Shown piece after piece: positions 1 to 8,191 of a stretch of 40,510 nt of DNA. Made by a program: the position numbers and the translations under genes. Position 1 is the stretch's first letter. Each line of letters begins with the position of its first letter. Below the pieces are notes generated by a model. The model saw only the letters and a list, made by a program, of their open reading frames with translations, made no database searches and had not been told where the DNA came from. Source of the DNA: Verrucomicrobiota bacterium (lineage in GTDB: Bacteria; Verrucomicrobiota; Verrucomicrobiia; Limisphaerales; UBA9464); NCBI GenBank assembly GCA_029865985.1, contig JARXAF010000081.1, positions 1-40,510 of the forward strand, written 5' to 3'.

Positions 1-97
1 GGCAAGTGGGAGCCATGGTGAATTCTGGGAGGAGAATTTGCGGGCTGCCTTGAGCCGAAAAGCCGCCGAGAGAGTCCTCCAAACCTCTCCATACTAA
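1..97 (+). CDS. 3' end of a probable esterase (alpha/beta hydrolase), truncated by window edge
   Basis: The reading frame that begins at base 2 stays open from the left edge and stops with TAA at 95-97, giving a 31-residue C-terminal tail. The tail contains a Gly-Ser-His-Gly-Glu-Phe-Trp stretch followed by an amphipathic helix rich in Ala, Leu and Arg. This resembles the C-terminus of bacterial esterase-D/enterochelin-esterase-like hydrolases, where the catalytic histidine sits in a Gly-x-His context about 20 residues before the end. Only the tail is visible, so the family call is an inference. It is codirectional with the sulfatase downstream, separated by a repeat-bearing intergenic region. 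Confidence 0.4.
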   Translation, partial: ASGSHGEFWEENLRAALSRKAAERVLQTSPY

Positions 98-101
98 CCA
101 A

Positions 102-142
102 GGGGTCGGTCCCTCATATGAGTCATATGAGGGACCGACCCC
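102..142. repeat. Near-perfect long palindrome (hairpin), REP-like
   Basis: A 19-bp arm GGGGTCGGTCCCTCATATG (102-120) is followed by AGT and then by its exact reverse complement (124-142). Counting the A/T flanking the central G, the pairing is 20 bp with a single unpaired base. There is no T-tract after it, so it does not look like an intrinsic terminator. Its outer end runs directly into a 13-bp tandem repeat that shares the GACCCC core. The arrangement is reminiscent of REP/BIME-type palindromic elements, but no RAYT transposase is seen here. Confidence 0.85.
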
Positions 143-195
143 GTAGCCCGTAGCCCGACCCCGTAGCCTGACCCCGTAGCCTGACCCCGTAGCCC
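137..195. repeat. 13-bp tandem repeat, GACCCCGTAGCC(T/C)
   Basis: Four copies of GACCCCGTAGCC(C/T) lie at 137-149, 157-169, 170-182 and 183-195, with a partial GTAGCCC copy at 150-156. The first unit overlaps the outer arm of the adjacent hairpin. The array ends about 60 bp before the sulfatase start, so it may lie in that gene's leader or promoter region. No open frame uses it convincingly. Confidence 0.85.
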
Positions 196-256
196 GCCAG
201 AACAAGGTGGAGTCGGTTGGTGTTTCCGTTGGCGGTGGTTGCGACGGTTCGCTTCA

Positions 257-1729
257 ATGGCCGGCATGTTCTCTCGACGGTGGTGTGTGGTGGCGGCGCT
301 GTTGCTCGCTCTGGTTCCCGCCGGACGGGTGCGGGGTGCCACGACCACGGCGGTTCGACCCAACATCGTGTTCCTCTTTGCCGATGATCAACGGGCGGAC
401 ACGATCGGCGCCTGGGGCAATGCCCACATCCGTACGCCGCATCTGGACCGTCTGGTGGCGCGGGGTTTCAGTTTTCGGGGCAACTACTGCTTCGGAGGCA
501 ACAGCGGAGCGGTGTGCATCCCGAGTCGGGCGATGCTCATGAGTGGGCGCACTTGGTTTGGTCTGCCCCACACGCTGCAAGGTGCCCTCACGTTTCCGGA
601 ACACCTGCGTCGGCAGGGTTACGAGACTTTCGCCACCGGCAAGTGGCACAATGGCGAGGCGTCGTTCCTGCGCTGCTTCGAGCGAGGGCGATCCATTCAT
701 TTCGGAGGGATGGATGATCACACGCGGACCGCCGTCCAAGACCTCCAGCCCGACGGGAAGTTCACCCGCCGTCAGCCGGCTCTCAAGTTCTCCAGTGAGC
801 AGTTTGCTGATGAGTTGATCGAATTCCTCCGACACCCCTCGGGCGATCGACCTTTCCTCGCCTATGCCGCCTTCACAGCGCCGCATGATCCCCGCAATCC
901 GCCGGAGGCGTGGCGGGTTACCGATCCGGCCAAGCGCCCGCCGCTGCCGCGCAATTACCTACCGCAGCACCCCTTCGACAACGGCGAGTTGATTTTGCGC
1001 GACGAGAACTTGCTGCCGTGGCCTCGCTCACCGGAACAGGTGCGCGATCAATTGGGAGAATATTACGGACTCATCGAGCACTTGGATTCTCAAATCGGCC
1101 GGGTCTTGGATGCCCTCGCGAAATCCCCCCATGCGACCAACACGGTCATCGTTTATGCGGCCGATCACGGCCTCGCGATTGGCAGCCATGGGTTGCTGGG
1201 CAAGCAAAGCGTGTACGAGCACAGCATGCGATGCCCGCTCATCATTGCCGGACCCGGCATTCCGGCCGGCGGCACCACGGCGGCCTTCACCTACCTCTTC
1301 GACCTATTCCCGACGCTTTGCGGGCTCACTGGGGCTCCGGTGCCGTCCGGGTTGGCCGGATCGGACCTCCGCCCGCTGTGGACCGGCGAGGCGAAGCGCA
1401 TCCGCGACTCAGTCTTCTTGCCTTATTTGGGACTCATGCGTTCCGTGCGCGATGAACGGTGGAAGCTCATTTGCTATCCGCCGGTGAATCATCGCCAGTT
1501 GTTCGATCTGATCCACGATCCCGACGAGCGGGTGGATGTGTCGGGCGATCCCGACAACGCTCCGGTCGTGGCCCGGCTCCTGGCCAAGATGGCTGAGTGG
1601 CAAACGCGGGTGGGGGACACCCAGCCGCTCACCGTGCCGAATCCCAAACCGCTCATCCGCGATCTCACCGGTCACCCTCGAAAGCCCGACGACTGGCAAC
1701 CCCGTTGGATCGTCGAGAAATACTTCTGA
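257..1729 (+). CDS. Secreted S1-family sulfatase
   Basis: This 490-residue protein has a signal peptide (hydrophobic core about residues 12-25) and a type I sulfatase domain. Visible motifs are the paired aspartates in FADDQ (about residues 43-44), the sulfatase signature Cys-Ile-Pro-Ser-Arg with the cysteine at about 87, a TGKWH motif, and a downstream AADHG with GSHGLLGK. The Cys-x-Pro-Ser-Arg cysteine is the one converted to formylglycine in this family, which hydrolyses sulfate esters outside the cytoplasm. An anaerobic or FGE-type maturase would be needed and is not in the window. A TTG at 239 extends the frame by six residues, but ATG 257 (or 266) suits the signal peptide better. The substrate cannot be read from the sequence; a sulfated polysaccharide is likely given the other carbohydrate genes. 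Confidence 0.93.
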   Translation: MAGMFSRRWCVVAALLLALVPAGRVRGATTTAVRPNIVFLFADDQRADTIGAWGNAHIRTPHLDRLVARGFSFRGNYCFGGNSGAVCIPSRAMLMSGRTWFGLPHTLQGALTFPEHLRRQGYETFATGKWHNGEASFLRCFERGRSIHFGGMDDHTRTAVQDLQPDGKFTRRQPALKFSSEQFADELIEFLRHPSGDRPFLAYAAFTAPHDPRNPPEAWRVTDPAKRPPLPRNYLPQHPFDNGELILRDENLLPWPRSPEQVRDQLGEYYGLIEHLDSQIGRVLDALAKSPHATNTVIVYAADHGLAIGSHGLLGKQSVYEHSMRCPLIIAGPGIPAGGTTAAFTYLFDLFPTLCGLTGAPVPSGLAGSDLRPLWTGEAKRIRDSVFLPYLGLMRSVRDERWKLICYPPVNHRQLFDLIHDPDERVDVSGDPDNAPVVARLLAKMAEWQTRVGDTQPLTVPNPKPLIRDLTGHPRKPDDWQPRWIVEKYF

Positions 1730-1816
1730 CCATCCGAAGAACCTCCACCGGCCAGCACGAGGGTGAGGTGAGGGTGAGGCTTGCCGATTGGGCGAGGGCT
1801 CAGCACCGTTGGGGGC

Positions 1817-2641
1817 GTGACTCTTGAAGATTCTCTGGGGGACATCCTCCGCAAGGCTCGAACATCCACCCAGATCGAGCCAGTGGCCGCAGCGCAGGCG
1901 GCTGGTGTGTCCGTGTCGGACTATGAGCGGATGGAAGATACCGGGAAGCCGGCTGTCGGTTGCCGTTTCGCCGAACTCGGCGCGAAGCTCTCGCTCGATG
2001 GAGCCAAACTCAAGCGGATCGCCGAGGGTTGGCTACCGAAGCCCGTGGCCACCAGCGGTTGGTGCGAATTGCGCGTGATCACCACCCAGGGCGAGGGCAT
2101 GGCCGTTCATGCCTATCTGGTTTGGGACGAGGTCACCCGCGAGGCCGCTGTTTTCGACACGGGATTCGATGCGGCCCCCATTCTGTCGCTCGTCGACGAA
2201 CACGGCCTCCAGCTCAAGCACATCTTCATCACCCATTCGCACGGGGATCATGTGGCCGGACTGGCCGGTCTTCGGGAACGCTTCCCCAAGGCCCGGATCC
2301 ACACCAATTCGAAGAACGCCCCGGTGGAGCAGCGCATCCGTGCCAACGACTTCATCATGCTGGGCAGCCTGCGGGTCACCAATCGCGACACCCCCGGTCA
2401 TGCCGAAGACGGTGTCACCTACATCGTGGGCAATTGGCCCGAAGACGCGCCGCACGTGGCCATCGTGGGAGATGCCCTCTTCGCCGGATCCATGGGCGGG
2501 GCTCGGGATCAGTTGGAGTTGGCTCGTTCGAAAGTCCGCGAACAAATTTTCTCACTGCCCGCAGCCACGCTAGTGTGTCCGGGTCACGGTCCGCTCACGA
2601 CCGTGGAAGAGGAGAAAGCCAACAACCCCTGGTTCCCATGA
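1817..2641 (+). CDS. HTH (XRE-like) domain fused to a metallo-beta-lactamase-fold hydrolase
   Basis: The first 65 or so residues look like a Cro/C1-type helix-turn-helix (LRKAR, AAQAAGVSVSDYERME). Residues from about 80 to 274 form a metallo-beta-lactamase fold. The metal ligands are all visible: HSHGDH (about 140-145), the histidine of TPGH (about 195), the aspartate of VGDALF (about 219) and the histidine of CPGHGP (about 257). This set matches glyoxalase-II-like thiol-ester hydrolases, so a hydrolytic role on a thioester or similar small substrate is likely, though the substrate is unknown. I chose GTG 1817 because it begins the HTH; a TTG at 1781 would add 12 residues. The stop overlaps the next start (ATGA), so the two genes are probably translationally coupled. 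Confidence 0.8.
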   Translation: MTLEDSLGDILRKARTSTQIEPVAAAQAAGVSVSDYERMEDTGKPAVGCRFAELGAKLSLDGAKLKRIAEGWLPKPVATSGWCELRVITTQGEGMAVHAYLVWDEVTREAAVFDTGFDAAPILSLVDEHGLQLKHIFITHSHGDHVAGLAGLRERFPKARIHTNSKNAPVEQRIRANDFIMLGSLRVTNRDTPGHAEDGVTYIVGNWPEDAPHVAIVGDALFAGSMGGARDQLELARSKVREQIFSLPAATLVCPGHGPLTTVEEEKANNPWFP

Positions 2642-3180
2642 ATGCTTACAACGGTCGGATTTCAAAGCGTCTGCGGGTGATGATGCCTCTGGCGGCGTCC
2701 CTCATGGTGACCGTCGCTCAGGCTGCCGAAGACAAACCGACTGTTCCCGCTAATCCCTCGGGGCGTTCCGCCGCAGACACCGCGCCCGCGGGTTCTGCGC
2801 GGTCCGACCGACAAACTGTCCTGCTCGTGCGGGCCTCGGCGGTTCCCTTGGGCGATAACTCGGTGACTTCTGTCAGTTCTCAAGAGGCCCAGCAGGAATT
2901 GAAGGCCATCGAATCCGGTCTCTTCCGGCGGTCCCTCGTCGAGCCCAAGGTGCTCTCCGTGCCGGAGCAGGGCGGATGGGTGCGCGGTTTCTTCAAGGAA
3001 CCGAAGGCCTCGAAACTCTGGTCCTTCTTCAATCCTAAGGCTCCCCTCGACAGCGAAACCGACTTGATGCGGTCAGCCCGAATCTTCGGGATCCGCGGCG
3101 ATGCCCCCTTGCCTACATCCATGCAAGATCCGATCCGTGTCGAGCCCGTGGGCATCCGATTCTGGCAGATGAGCAAGTGA
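2638..3180 (+). CDS. Small secreted protein of unknown function
   Basis: This is a 180-residue protein. Its start ATG overlaps the stop of the HTH-MBL gene by the ATGA arrangement. The N-terminus has basic residues (KRLR), a hydrophobic stretch and an AQA-A junction near residue 29, so it is likely exported. A Pro/Ala/Ser-rich linker follows to about residue 60, and then a mixed charged domain containing a GGWVRGFFKEPKASK segment and ending in FWQMSK. I recognise no family and see no cysteine pair, lipobox or transmembrane helix after the signal. The coupling suggests a role shared with the upstream hydrolase. Confidence 0.65.
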   Translation: MNAYNGRISKRLRVMMPLAASLMVTVAQAAEDKPTVPANPSGRSAADTAPAGSARSDRQTVLLVRASAVPLGDNSVTSVSSQEAQQELKAIESGLFRRSLVEPKVLSVPEQGGWVRGFFKEPKASKLWSFFNPKAPLDSETDLMRSARIFGIRGDAPLPTSMQDPIRVEPVGIRFWQMSK

Positions 3181-3259
3181 GCGAGCACTTCGACTGAGTG
3201 CATTCCGAGGGTCATGGGTTGAGTGAAGGCGTAGGTTCGAAGTTCGAGCACTTGTGATT

Positions 3260-3285
3260 GCAGTCGGTGACCGCAGTCGGTGACC
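3260..3285. repeat. Perfect 13-bp direct repeat (two copies)
   Basis: GCAGTCGGTGACC occurs twice back to back (3260-3272 and 3273-3285) in the gap between the secreted protein and the rhomboid gene. The 172-bp gap holds no other gene that I can support. Confidence 0.7.
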
Positions 3286-3352
3286 GCAAGCCCTCGGAAA
3301 ATCTTCGGTCGGTCCGTTGATTTCCCGCCGGGCTTCCCGACATTGGTCGCTC

Positions 3353-4369
3353 ATGACACCCCTGTCTTCCGATACGGCCCCGCCGCTCTTGGCGGCTTTG
3401 ACCGCGTGGTCGGAACGGCAGGCGATGGACTGGGGTTTGGCCCTGATCAGCCAAGGAATCCCTGCGGTCATCGACCGTGAAGAGGTTCCAGCTAGGCAAT
3501 GCGATGGGGCTCCAGAAATAGCCTCTGAAAGAACCTCAGAACATTCAATCGAAGGCGACGTGGGTTATCCGTCAAATCCACCTCATCCAGATCCATCACC
3601 GCAGGGTGGTCGCCGCTACCGATGGCGTTTGCGGGTCGAGCCCGATGCACTGGACCGGGCGCGGGCCGTGGTTCTGGAATATCGCCGTGAGAACCGCCGC
3701 TTTGCCTGGCACCGCACCGCCGTCGCGGCTCGTCCCTTGTCTTGGAATCCGACAGTGCTGTCCTGGATTTTGGTATTGATCGCGCTCCATGGCTTGCTGC
3801 CACTGGCGCTTCGTTCCGCAGGTTGGGTTGAAGTCGCGGCCATTCGTCAGCAGGGACAATGGTGGCGACTGTTCACGGCCACTTGGCTGCATGCCGATGA
3901 GGCCCATCTGGCATCGAATGTGGGCACCGCCTTTTTCACGATGGGATTTGCCATGGGCCGATATGGACCCGGGACCACGTTGTGCCTGAGCTTGTTGGCC
4001 GGTGCCGCGGCCAATATACCCGGAGTACTGTTGCGTGATCCCAGCGCACGGGCCCTTGGAGCCTCGGGAGTGTTGATGGCAGCCCTCGGACTTCTGGTCG
4101 GGCATGCGGTGGTCTGGTGGCGTGTCAGTCGCCATGCCTCCAAGCCGGTGTGGATCAGCCTGGGAGCCGGAGTGTTCCTTTTCCTCAGCTTGGGGGTGAA
4201 CCCGGTCTCGGATGTGTTGGCCCATGCCGGGGGCTTTGTCGGCGGCATCTTGCTCGGAGCTCTGGCCGCCTGGTTTCGCTGGGGGCGTTTTGAGAAGCTC
4301 TGGGCCCTGGCCTATGCGGTGTTGGCTGCGGGGCCGTGGCTGTGTGCTTGGGCTGCTCGAGGTCGTTGA
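3353..4369 (+). CDS. Rhomboid-family intramembrane serine protease
   Basis: This 338-residue protein has a cytoplasmic N-terminal part of about 125 residues and then a rhomboid domain with about six hydrophobic segments. The catalytic serine is in GASG (S238 from this start) and the catalytic histidine in AHAGG (H291). The HLASN segment in the second helix supplies the usual oxyanion histidine/asparagine. The N-terminal region begins with a segment resembling a small domain found in other rhomboids (SQGIPAVI) and resumes with RWRLRVEPDALDRAR. Between them lies a 45-residue low-complexity insert (about 42-90) rich in Pro, Ser and Glu that looks foreign. ATG 3353 is preferred over a TTG at 3317. 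Rhomboids cut transmembrane segments of other membrane proteins; the substrate is not evident. It converges with the next gene. Confidence 0.9.
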   Translation: MTPLSSDTAPPLLAALTAWSERQAMDWGLALISQGIPAVIDREEVPARQCDGAPEIASERTSEHSIEGDVGYPSNPPHPDPSPQGGRRYRWRLRVEPDALDRARAVVLEYRRENRRFAWHRTAVAARPLSWNPTVLSWILVLIALHGLLPLALRSAGWVEVAAIRQQGQWWRLFTATWLHADEAHLASNVGTAFFTMGFAMGRYGPGTTLCLSLLAGAAANIPGVLLRDPSARALGASGVLMAALGLLVGHAVVWWRVSRHASKPVWISLGAGVFLFLSLGVNPVSDVLAHAGGFVGGILLGALAAWFRWGRFEKLWALAYAVLAAGPWLCAWAARGR

Positions 4370-4424
4370 TGGCCATGGATGACCGTTCAGGTTCCAAGGG
4401 CTCGTCCAACGGAATCGTTCCAGC

Positions 4425-5627
4425 TCACCCCTTCGATGGGGCCAATGGGGTCAATCGGCCTTCACGGTCCACCGAGTAGTCGATGCCTCGCCAATGGACG
4501 GTGTTGCCGAAGATGGCGGCCACCCAGACGGCGGCCCCCAGCAAGTCTTTGGCGGCGGCCATGCCGAACACGAAGGAATCCCCACGGCTGGGTCGACCCG
4601 GCACGGCCGCGAGCTGTTGGGCCAGGAGCTGCGCCATGAGCGAGCGGGCGATGATCAATCCCATGAAGAGTCCCAGCCAGGGTCCGCGTTCCCGGGAGGA
4701 CAGTGCTGGATGCCACCACACCACGGCTGCCGCCCATGCGTTCCACAGGGTGCCATTGGCGAGGATGCTGGCTATGTAGGGGGCAGGCCGGCAGACGCGG
4801 ATGGTTCGGTTCCAGCGCACTTGATGGGTCCAAATGGTCTTCCAGCCAGTGGGGGCATCGAGGCACTCGACGACCACCGGAGTCAGTTCAATGCGACCCC
4901 CGGCCGCGACAATCCGGTGACCCAGTTGGAAATCATCGGCGAGGTAATCGGCCAAAGCGCGGAAACCGCCGATGCCTTCCAGTGCGGACCGACGGAGGAG
5001 CATGGCGGCACCGAGGGCGAAATCCATCGGAGCCAGCGTCCGCGACTGCAGTACCTGACTCCAGAAGTCGGCGTTCATGGCGGTGGCCTCCCATTCCATG
5101 GCGGTGTTGGAGGGATTGGCCAACCGATAGAAACTGTGCACCAAGGACACGCCACTGTCTTGGAGCGGCACCACCATCTGCGACAGCAGGTCTGAAGGCG
5201 CCAACACGTCGGCGTCGCTCACCAGCACCAAGTCATGGGTGATCAGACCCTCGGCCTGCGCCAGTTTGGAGACCTTGGCATTGGCCCCCACGAGTTCCGG
5301 AAAAACCAGCAACTGGGCGTCGCACTGGGGATGCCCTGCGATGAGGCGTTGTACCAGAGGCACCACGGGATCGTTTGCGTCGGCCACCACGAAGAGGAAC
5401 TGCAGGGGACCCGCGTAGTCCTGCCTGAGCCAACTCGTCAGGCAACGTTCCGAGTGATCAGGATCGCAGCCCTTGAGGGGCTTGAGGAGGGTAATGCCTG
5501 GGGCGAATCCAGGATTGGGACTCCGCCGATGCAGTGGAAAACGCTGCGCCGCAATGAACTGCCAGGTGACGATGCCAAAGCTCAGGACGGCCAGAGCCGA
5601 TGGGATCCCAACGGTCAGTGGCGGCAT
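4425..5627 (-). CDS. GT21-type glycosyltransferase (ceramide glucosyltransferase / HpnI-like)
   Basis: This is a 400-residue membrane glycosyltransferase. It has an N-terminal helix (about 5-25), a GT-A catalytic domain and several C-terminal hydrophobic segments. Signature features of family GT21 are present: an aspartate in VVADAND (about 83), SDAD (137-140), a DD pair after the FRALADYLA segment (about 231-232) and the (Q/R)xxRW motif as QVRW (269-272). Relatives transfer a sugar from a UDP donor to ceramide, or an N-acetylglucosamine to bacteriohopanetetrol (HpnI). No other hopanoid or sphingolipid gene is in the window, so the acceptor is undecided. It starts 45 bp after pyrD and is probably cotranscribed with it. 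Confidence 0.8.
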   Translation of the reverse strand: MPPLTVGIPSALAVLSFGIVTWQFIAAQRFPLHRRSPNPGFAPGITLLKPLKGCDPDHSERCLTSWLRQDYAGPLQFLFVVADANDPVVPLVQRLIAGHPQCDAQLLVFPELVGANAKVSKLAQAEGLITHDLVLVSDADVLAPSDLLSQMVVPLQDSGVSLVHSFYRLANPSNTAMEWEATAMNADFWSQVLQSRTLAPMDFALGAAMLLRRSALEGIGGFRALADYLADDFQLGHRIVAAGGRIELTPVVVECLDAPTGWKTIWTHQVRWNRTIRVCRPAPYIASILANGTLWNAWAAAVVWWHPALSSRERGPWLGLFMGLIIARSLMAQLLAQQLAAVPGRPSRGDSFVFGMAAAKDLLGAAVWVAAIFGNTVHWRGIDYSVDREGRLTPLAPSKG

Positions 5628-5672
5628 CGTGATGTCCTGGGTTGCATTGGAGGCGTATTCTGTGTCGAGGCG

Positions 5673-6776
5673 TTAGCGAGCCGCGCTGCCAACGGCATCA
5701 CTCCAACAGCCGCCGCCCAGGCGCTCGGTCAATCCTTCTACCAATTCGCGCACCAGACCGGGGCCTTCGTACACCAGACCGGAGTACACTTGCACCAGTG
5801 AGGCTCCGGCCGTGACTTTTTCCCACGCGTCGGCGGCCGTGAAAATGCCACCCACTCCGATAATGGGCACGGTGCCCCGGGTTTGCCGGTAAAGATGACG
5901 CACCACTTCGGTGCTGCGCGCAGCCAAGGGGCGTCCGCTCAAACCCCCGGTTTGTCGGTAGGTCCGCTGGGCGAGGTGGTCTTGCTGTTCGGGGCGGGCG
6001 AGGGTGGTGTTGGTTGCCACCAGTCCGGCGAGCTGGCGGGGGCCGACCAGGCTGACGATTTCATCCAGCGCGTCGAAGGTCAGGTCCGGGGCCACCTTGA
6101 CCAGCACCGGCTTGGCGGGGCCGCCTCGGGACAATTCCGCATTCACCGTTTGCATCGCCGCCAGGATGTCGTCCAACGCCGTCTTGTCCTGGAGCTGTCG
6201 CAAATTGGGCGTGTTCGGCGAACTCACATTCACCACGAAGAAATCGGCCAAGTGCCACAAGGTGCGGAACGATTGGGCGTATTCGGCGGCAGCCTGGTCC
6301 AGGGGTGTGATCTTGGACTTGCCCAAATTGATGCCCACGGGATGGGAAGGCCACAGTCCTTGAGTCCGCCAAGCCGCCAAGCGTTCAGCCAAGGCGGCCG
6401 CGCCGCCATTGTTGAATCCCATGCGGTTGACCAGGGCTCCATCGGGTACGTGCCGGAACATCCGGGGCTGGGGATTGCCCGGTTGGGCGTGGCCAGTCAC
6501 ACCGCCCAGTTCGCTGAAGCCGAATCCGAGGGCCTCCCACATCGGCACGGCGACGGCCTGCTTGTCCATGCCGGCGGCCAGTCCCACCGGGTTGGGGAAG
6601 CGCAGGCCCATGGCTTCCACCGGCAGAGGGGCTGTCTCAAAGAGCGCCTGGGCCAGCTTGCGCGCCCCGGTGACGTGACTCGCCTGGGCCAGCAGCCCGA
6701 GGGTCTGGTTGTGGACCGTTTCGGAGTCTTGGGCGAAGAGGAACGGGCGGGCGATGTTGCGATACAGCCAACTCAT
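5673..6776 (-). CDS. pyrD: Dihydroorotate dehydrogenase (quinone), class 2
   Basis: This is a 367-residue class 2 PyrD, which oxidises dihydroorotate to orotate at the membrane with quinone as electron acceptor (pyrimidine synthesis, step 4). The amphipathic N-terminal helix of class 2 enzymes is present (RPFLFAQDSETVH). FMN-barrel motifs follow: NPVGLAAGMDK, NRMGFNN, and the catalytic-loop VNVSSPNTPNLRQLQ with the serine base. Later motifs are NTT, GGLSGRPL, IIGVGGI and a phosphate-binding VYSGLVY near the C-terminus. The start at 6776 (MSWLYRN) fits the family; a longer frame to 6815 is less likely. It precedes the GT21 gene in the same orientation. Confidence 0.96.
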   Translation of the reverse strand: MSWLYRNIARPFLFAQDSETVHNQTLGLLAQASHVTGARKLAQALFETAPLPVEAMGLRFPNPVGLAAGMDKQAVAVPMWEALGFGFSELGGVTGHAQPGNPQPRMFRHVPDGALVNRMGFNNGGAAALAERLAAWRTQGLWPSHPVGINLGKSKITPLDQAAAEYAQSFRTLWHLADFFVVNVSSPNTPNLRQLQDKTALDDILAAMQTVNAELSRGGPAKPVLVKVAPDLTFDALDEIVSLVGPRQLAGLVATNTTLARPEQQDHLAQRTYRQTGGLSGRPLAARSTEVVRHLYRQTRGTVPIIGVGGIFTAADAWEKVTAGASLVQVYSGLVYEGPGLVRELVEGLTERLGGGCWSDAVGSAAR

Positions 6777-7010
6777 GTGGCCGCGAGACTGCCCGGAATG
6801 CAACCGTTCGGGCAAATGGGGTTTCTGCAGGCGAAGAGGGTGTTGGCTTCGCCGCCGCCGTCCCTAACTTCGCTCCACCGCTCCGGGGAGGGCCAAAGAG
6901 GCGGGTCGGCTGGCATCGCCATGGCCCATCTTCCCGAACTAGACCCTGTGGAATCGGGCACCGGCTGTTTCGGTGCAAGAAATCGGGTGACGAGTCACTA
7001 TGGAAAACCG

Positions 7011-8063
7011 TTAGTTCTGGCGTACGGTGCCTTTGGGATGTTCGGCAATCGCCTTCATCGCCATGGCTACAGCACCTGATTTCAGAAGCAAATCATCCGC
7101 TGATATCTGCACCTTCTTAACTCGGGTAAATCTTGGATTGGTGCGTCGCGCATCGCGCCGCAGCTGCATCCTGAACCAGGGGCGCCGGATGTTTTCGAAC
7201 AGTTTCTTAAAAATCCAACCACGCCCACCGGTCCAGCGGTGAACGTTTCGAAAACTTTGATCCACAAGCCTATCAGCTTCGGATAGGGGCAAGCCCGTCG
7301 CATGCGAAAAGACCTGCGCTGTGGTCTCTCGGTAGCGCCGGTAGTCCTCCGGAAAAGCATCGTGGTCGCGCACACATGGGGTCACGCGGCTATCATTCCC
7401 AGGGTGCATTTGATACACGATAGACGGTTCTTCGAGCATCTTTTGCCGTCCCAACAACAAGGACATCTGGCCCATCAGGACTTCCGGGATGATGCGGCAT
7501 CGTTCGTAGCAGGACGCTTTGGTGGCAGCCCGCAGCATCTCCAACAGCAAGGGTGTGCGGTAAACCGCATAGAAGTTGGAATAGAAATTCTCCGACCAAC
7601 GCAGCACGCGTTCAGCAGAGGAAGATTCATCTCGGGAGGGATATGTTTCGAGAAAGACATCCGTGTCCGCCCCGTCGCGACGAACCGCCAGAAATTGCCC
7701 CATGCAGGAGCCATAATCCTCGTACTGGTCCAGATAACAGAGGCAAGATAAAAGGCCCTCGGGCAGTTGAAAATCATCGTCGGCCCAAAAGCAGCAATAG
7801 GGCGTCGTGATCGATTCCACGCTTCGGAACAGTTTCTCCATGAGCCCACAGTCGAAGTGGCAATAGCCTATGCCGAGTGCAGCCGAGTGTATGCCGACAA
7901 AGGCTTCATTTTGCTTCCGGTTTTCCTCGTTGCTTGAATCCGCAACTTGAAGCCAGAAAGGAAAATGGACTTCACAGGCAAAACCGAGCAAGCGCTCAAA
8001 AAAGGGCGCGCGATTATAAGTCGGTATAACCACGGTTAACTTTGCTGACGGGCCAACCTTCAT
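7011..8063 (-). CDS. GT-A-fold glycosyltransferase (TIGR00180-like)
   Basis: This 350-residue protein begins with a family-2-type nucleotide-sugar binding strand, LTVVIPTYNRAPFFERLL. It has an acidic metal-binding motif, FWADDDF (D95-D97), and no signal peptide or transmembrane helix. The pattern matches the TIGR00180 glycosyltransferase family, whose donors and acceptors are mostly unknown. Base composition is visibly lower in GC than the flanking genes, suggesting acquisition by transfer. It lies next to an FkbM-type methyltransferase remnant and an ABC exporter on the other strand, which hints at a former surface-polysaccharide or glycolipid cluster. The 234-bp gap after it (6777-7010) shows no gene. 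Confidence 0.78.
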   Translation of the reverse strand: MKVGPSAKLTVVIPTYNRAPFFERLLGFACEVHFPFWLQVADSSNEENRKQNEAFVGIHSAALGIGYCHFDCGLMEKLFRSVESITTPYCCFWADDDFQLPEGLLSCLCYLDQYEDYGSCMGQFLAVRRDGADTDVFLETYPSRDESSSAERVLRWSENFYSNFYAVYRTPLLLEMLRAATKASCYERCRIIPEVLMGQMSLLLGRQKMLEEPSIVYQMHPGNDSRVTPCVRDHDAFPEDYRRYRETTAQVFSHATGLPLSEADRLVDQSFRNVHRWTGGRGWIFKKLFENIRRPWFRMQLRRDARRTNPRFTRVKKVQISADDLLLKSGAVAMAMKAIAEHPKGTVRQN

Positions 8064-8191
8064 GTGGCAAACGGTTTTGCTGGTGCTTTCAAGGAGTTGA
8101 ATGAATGGGGGCTTGAGGTTTTTGAAGTCCCCGCAAGCTGGTGATTTTTCCTATGAACGACCTGAATCTTAACTCAGGGCTTTAGGTCGAA

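Noticed and set aside
102-142. Hairpin as an intrinsic terminator of the truncated esterase gene
   Set aside because: No T-tract follows the stem on either strand, and the arm runs into a tandem repeat instead.
1960-2637. Extension of the small secreted protein frame upstream to 1960
   Set aside because: The region is already coded by the MBL domain in another frame, and the natural start overlaps its stop at 2638.
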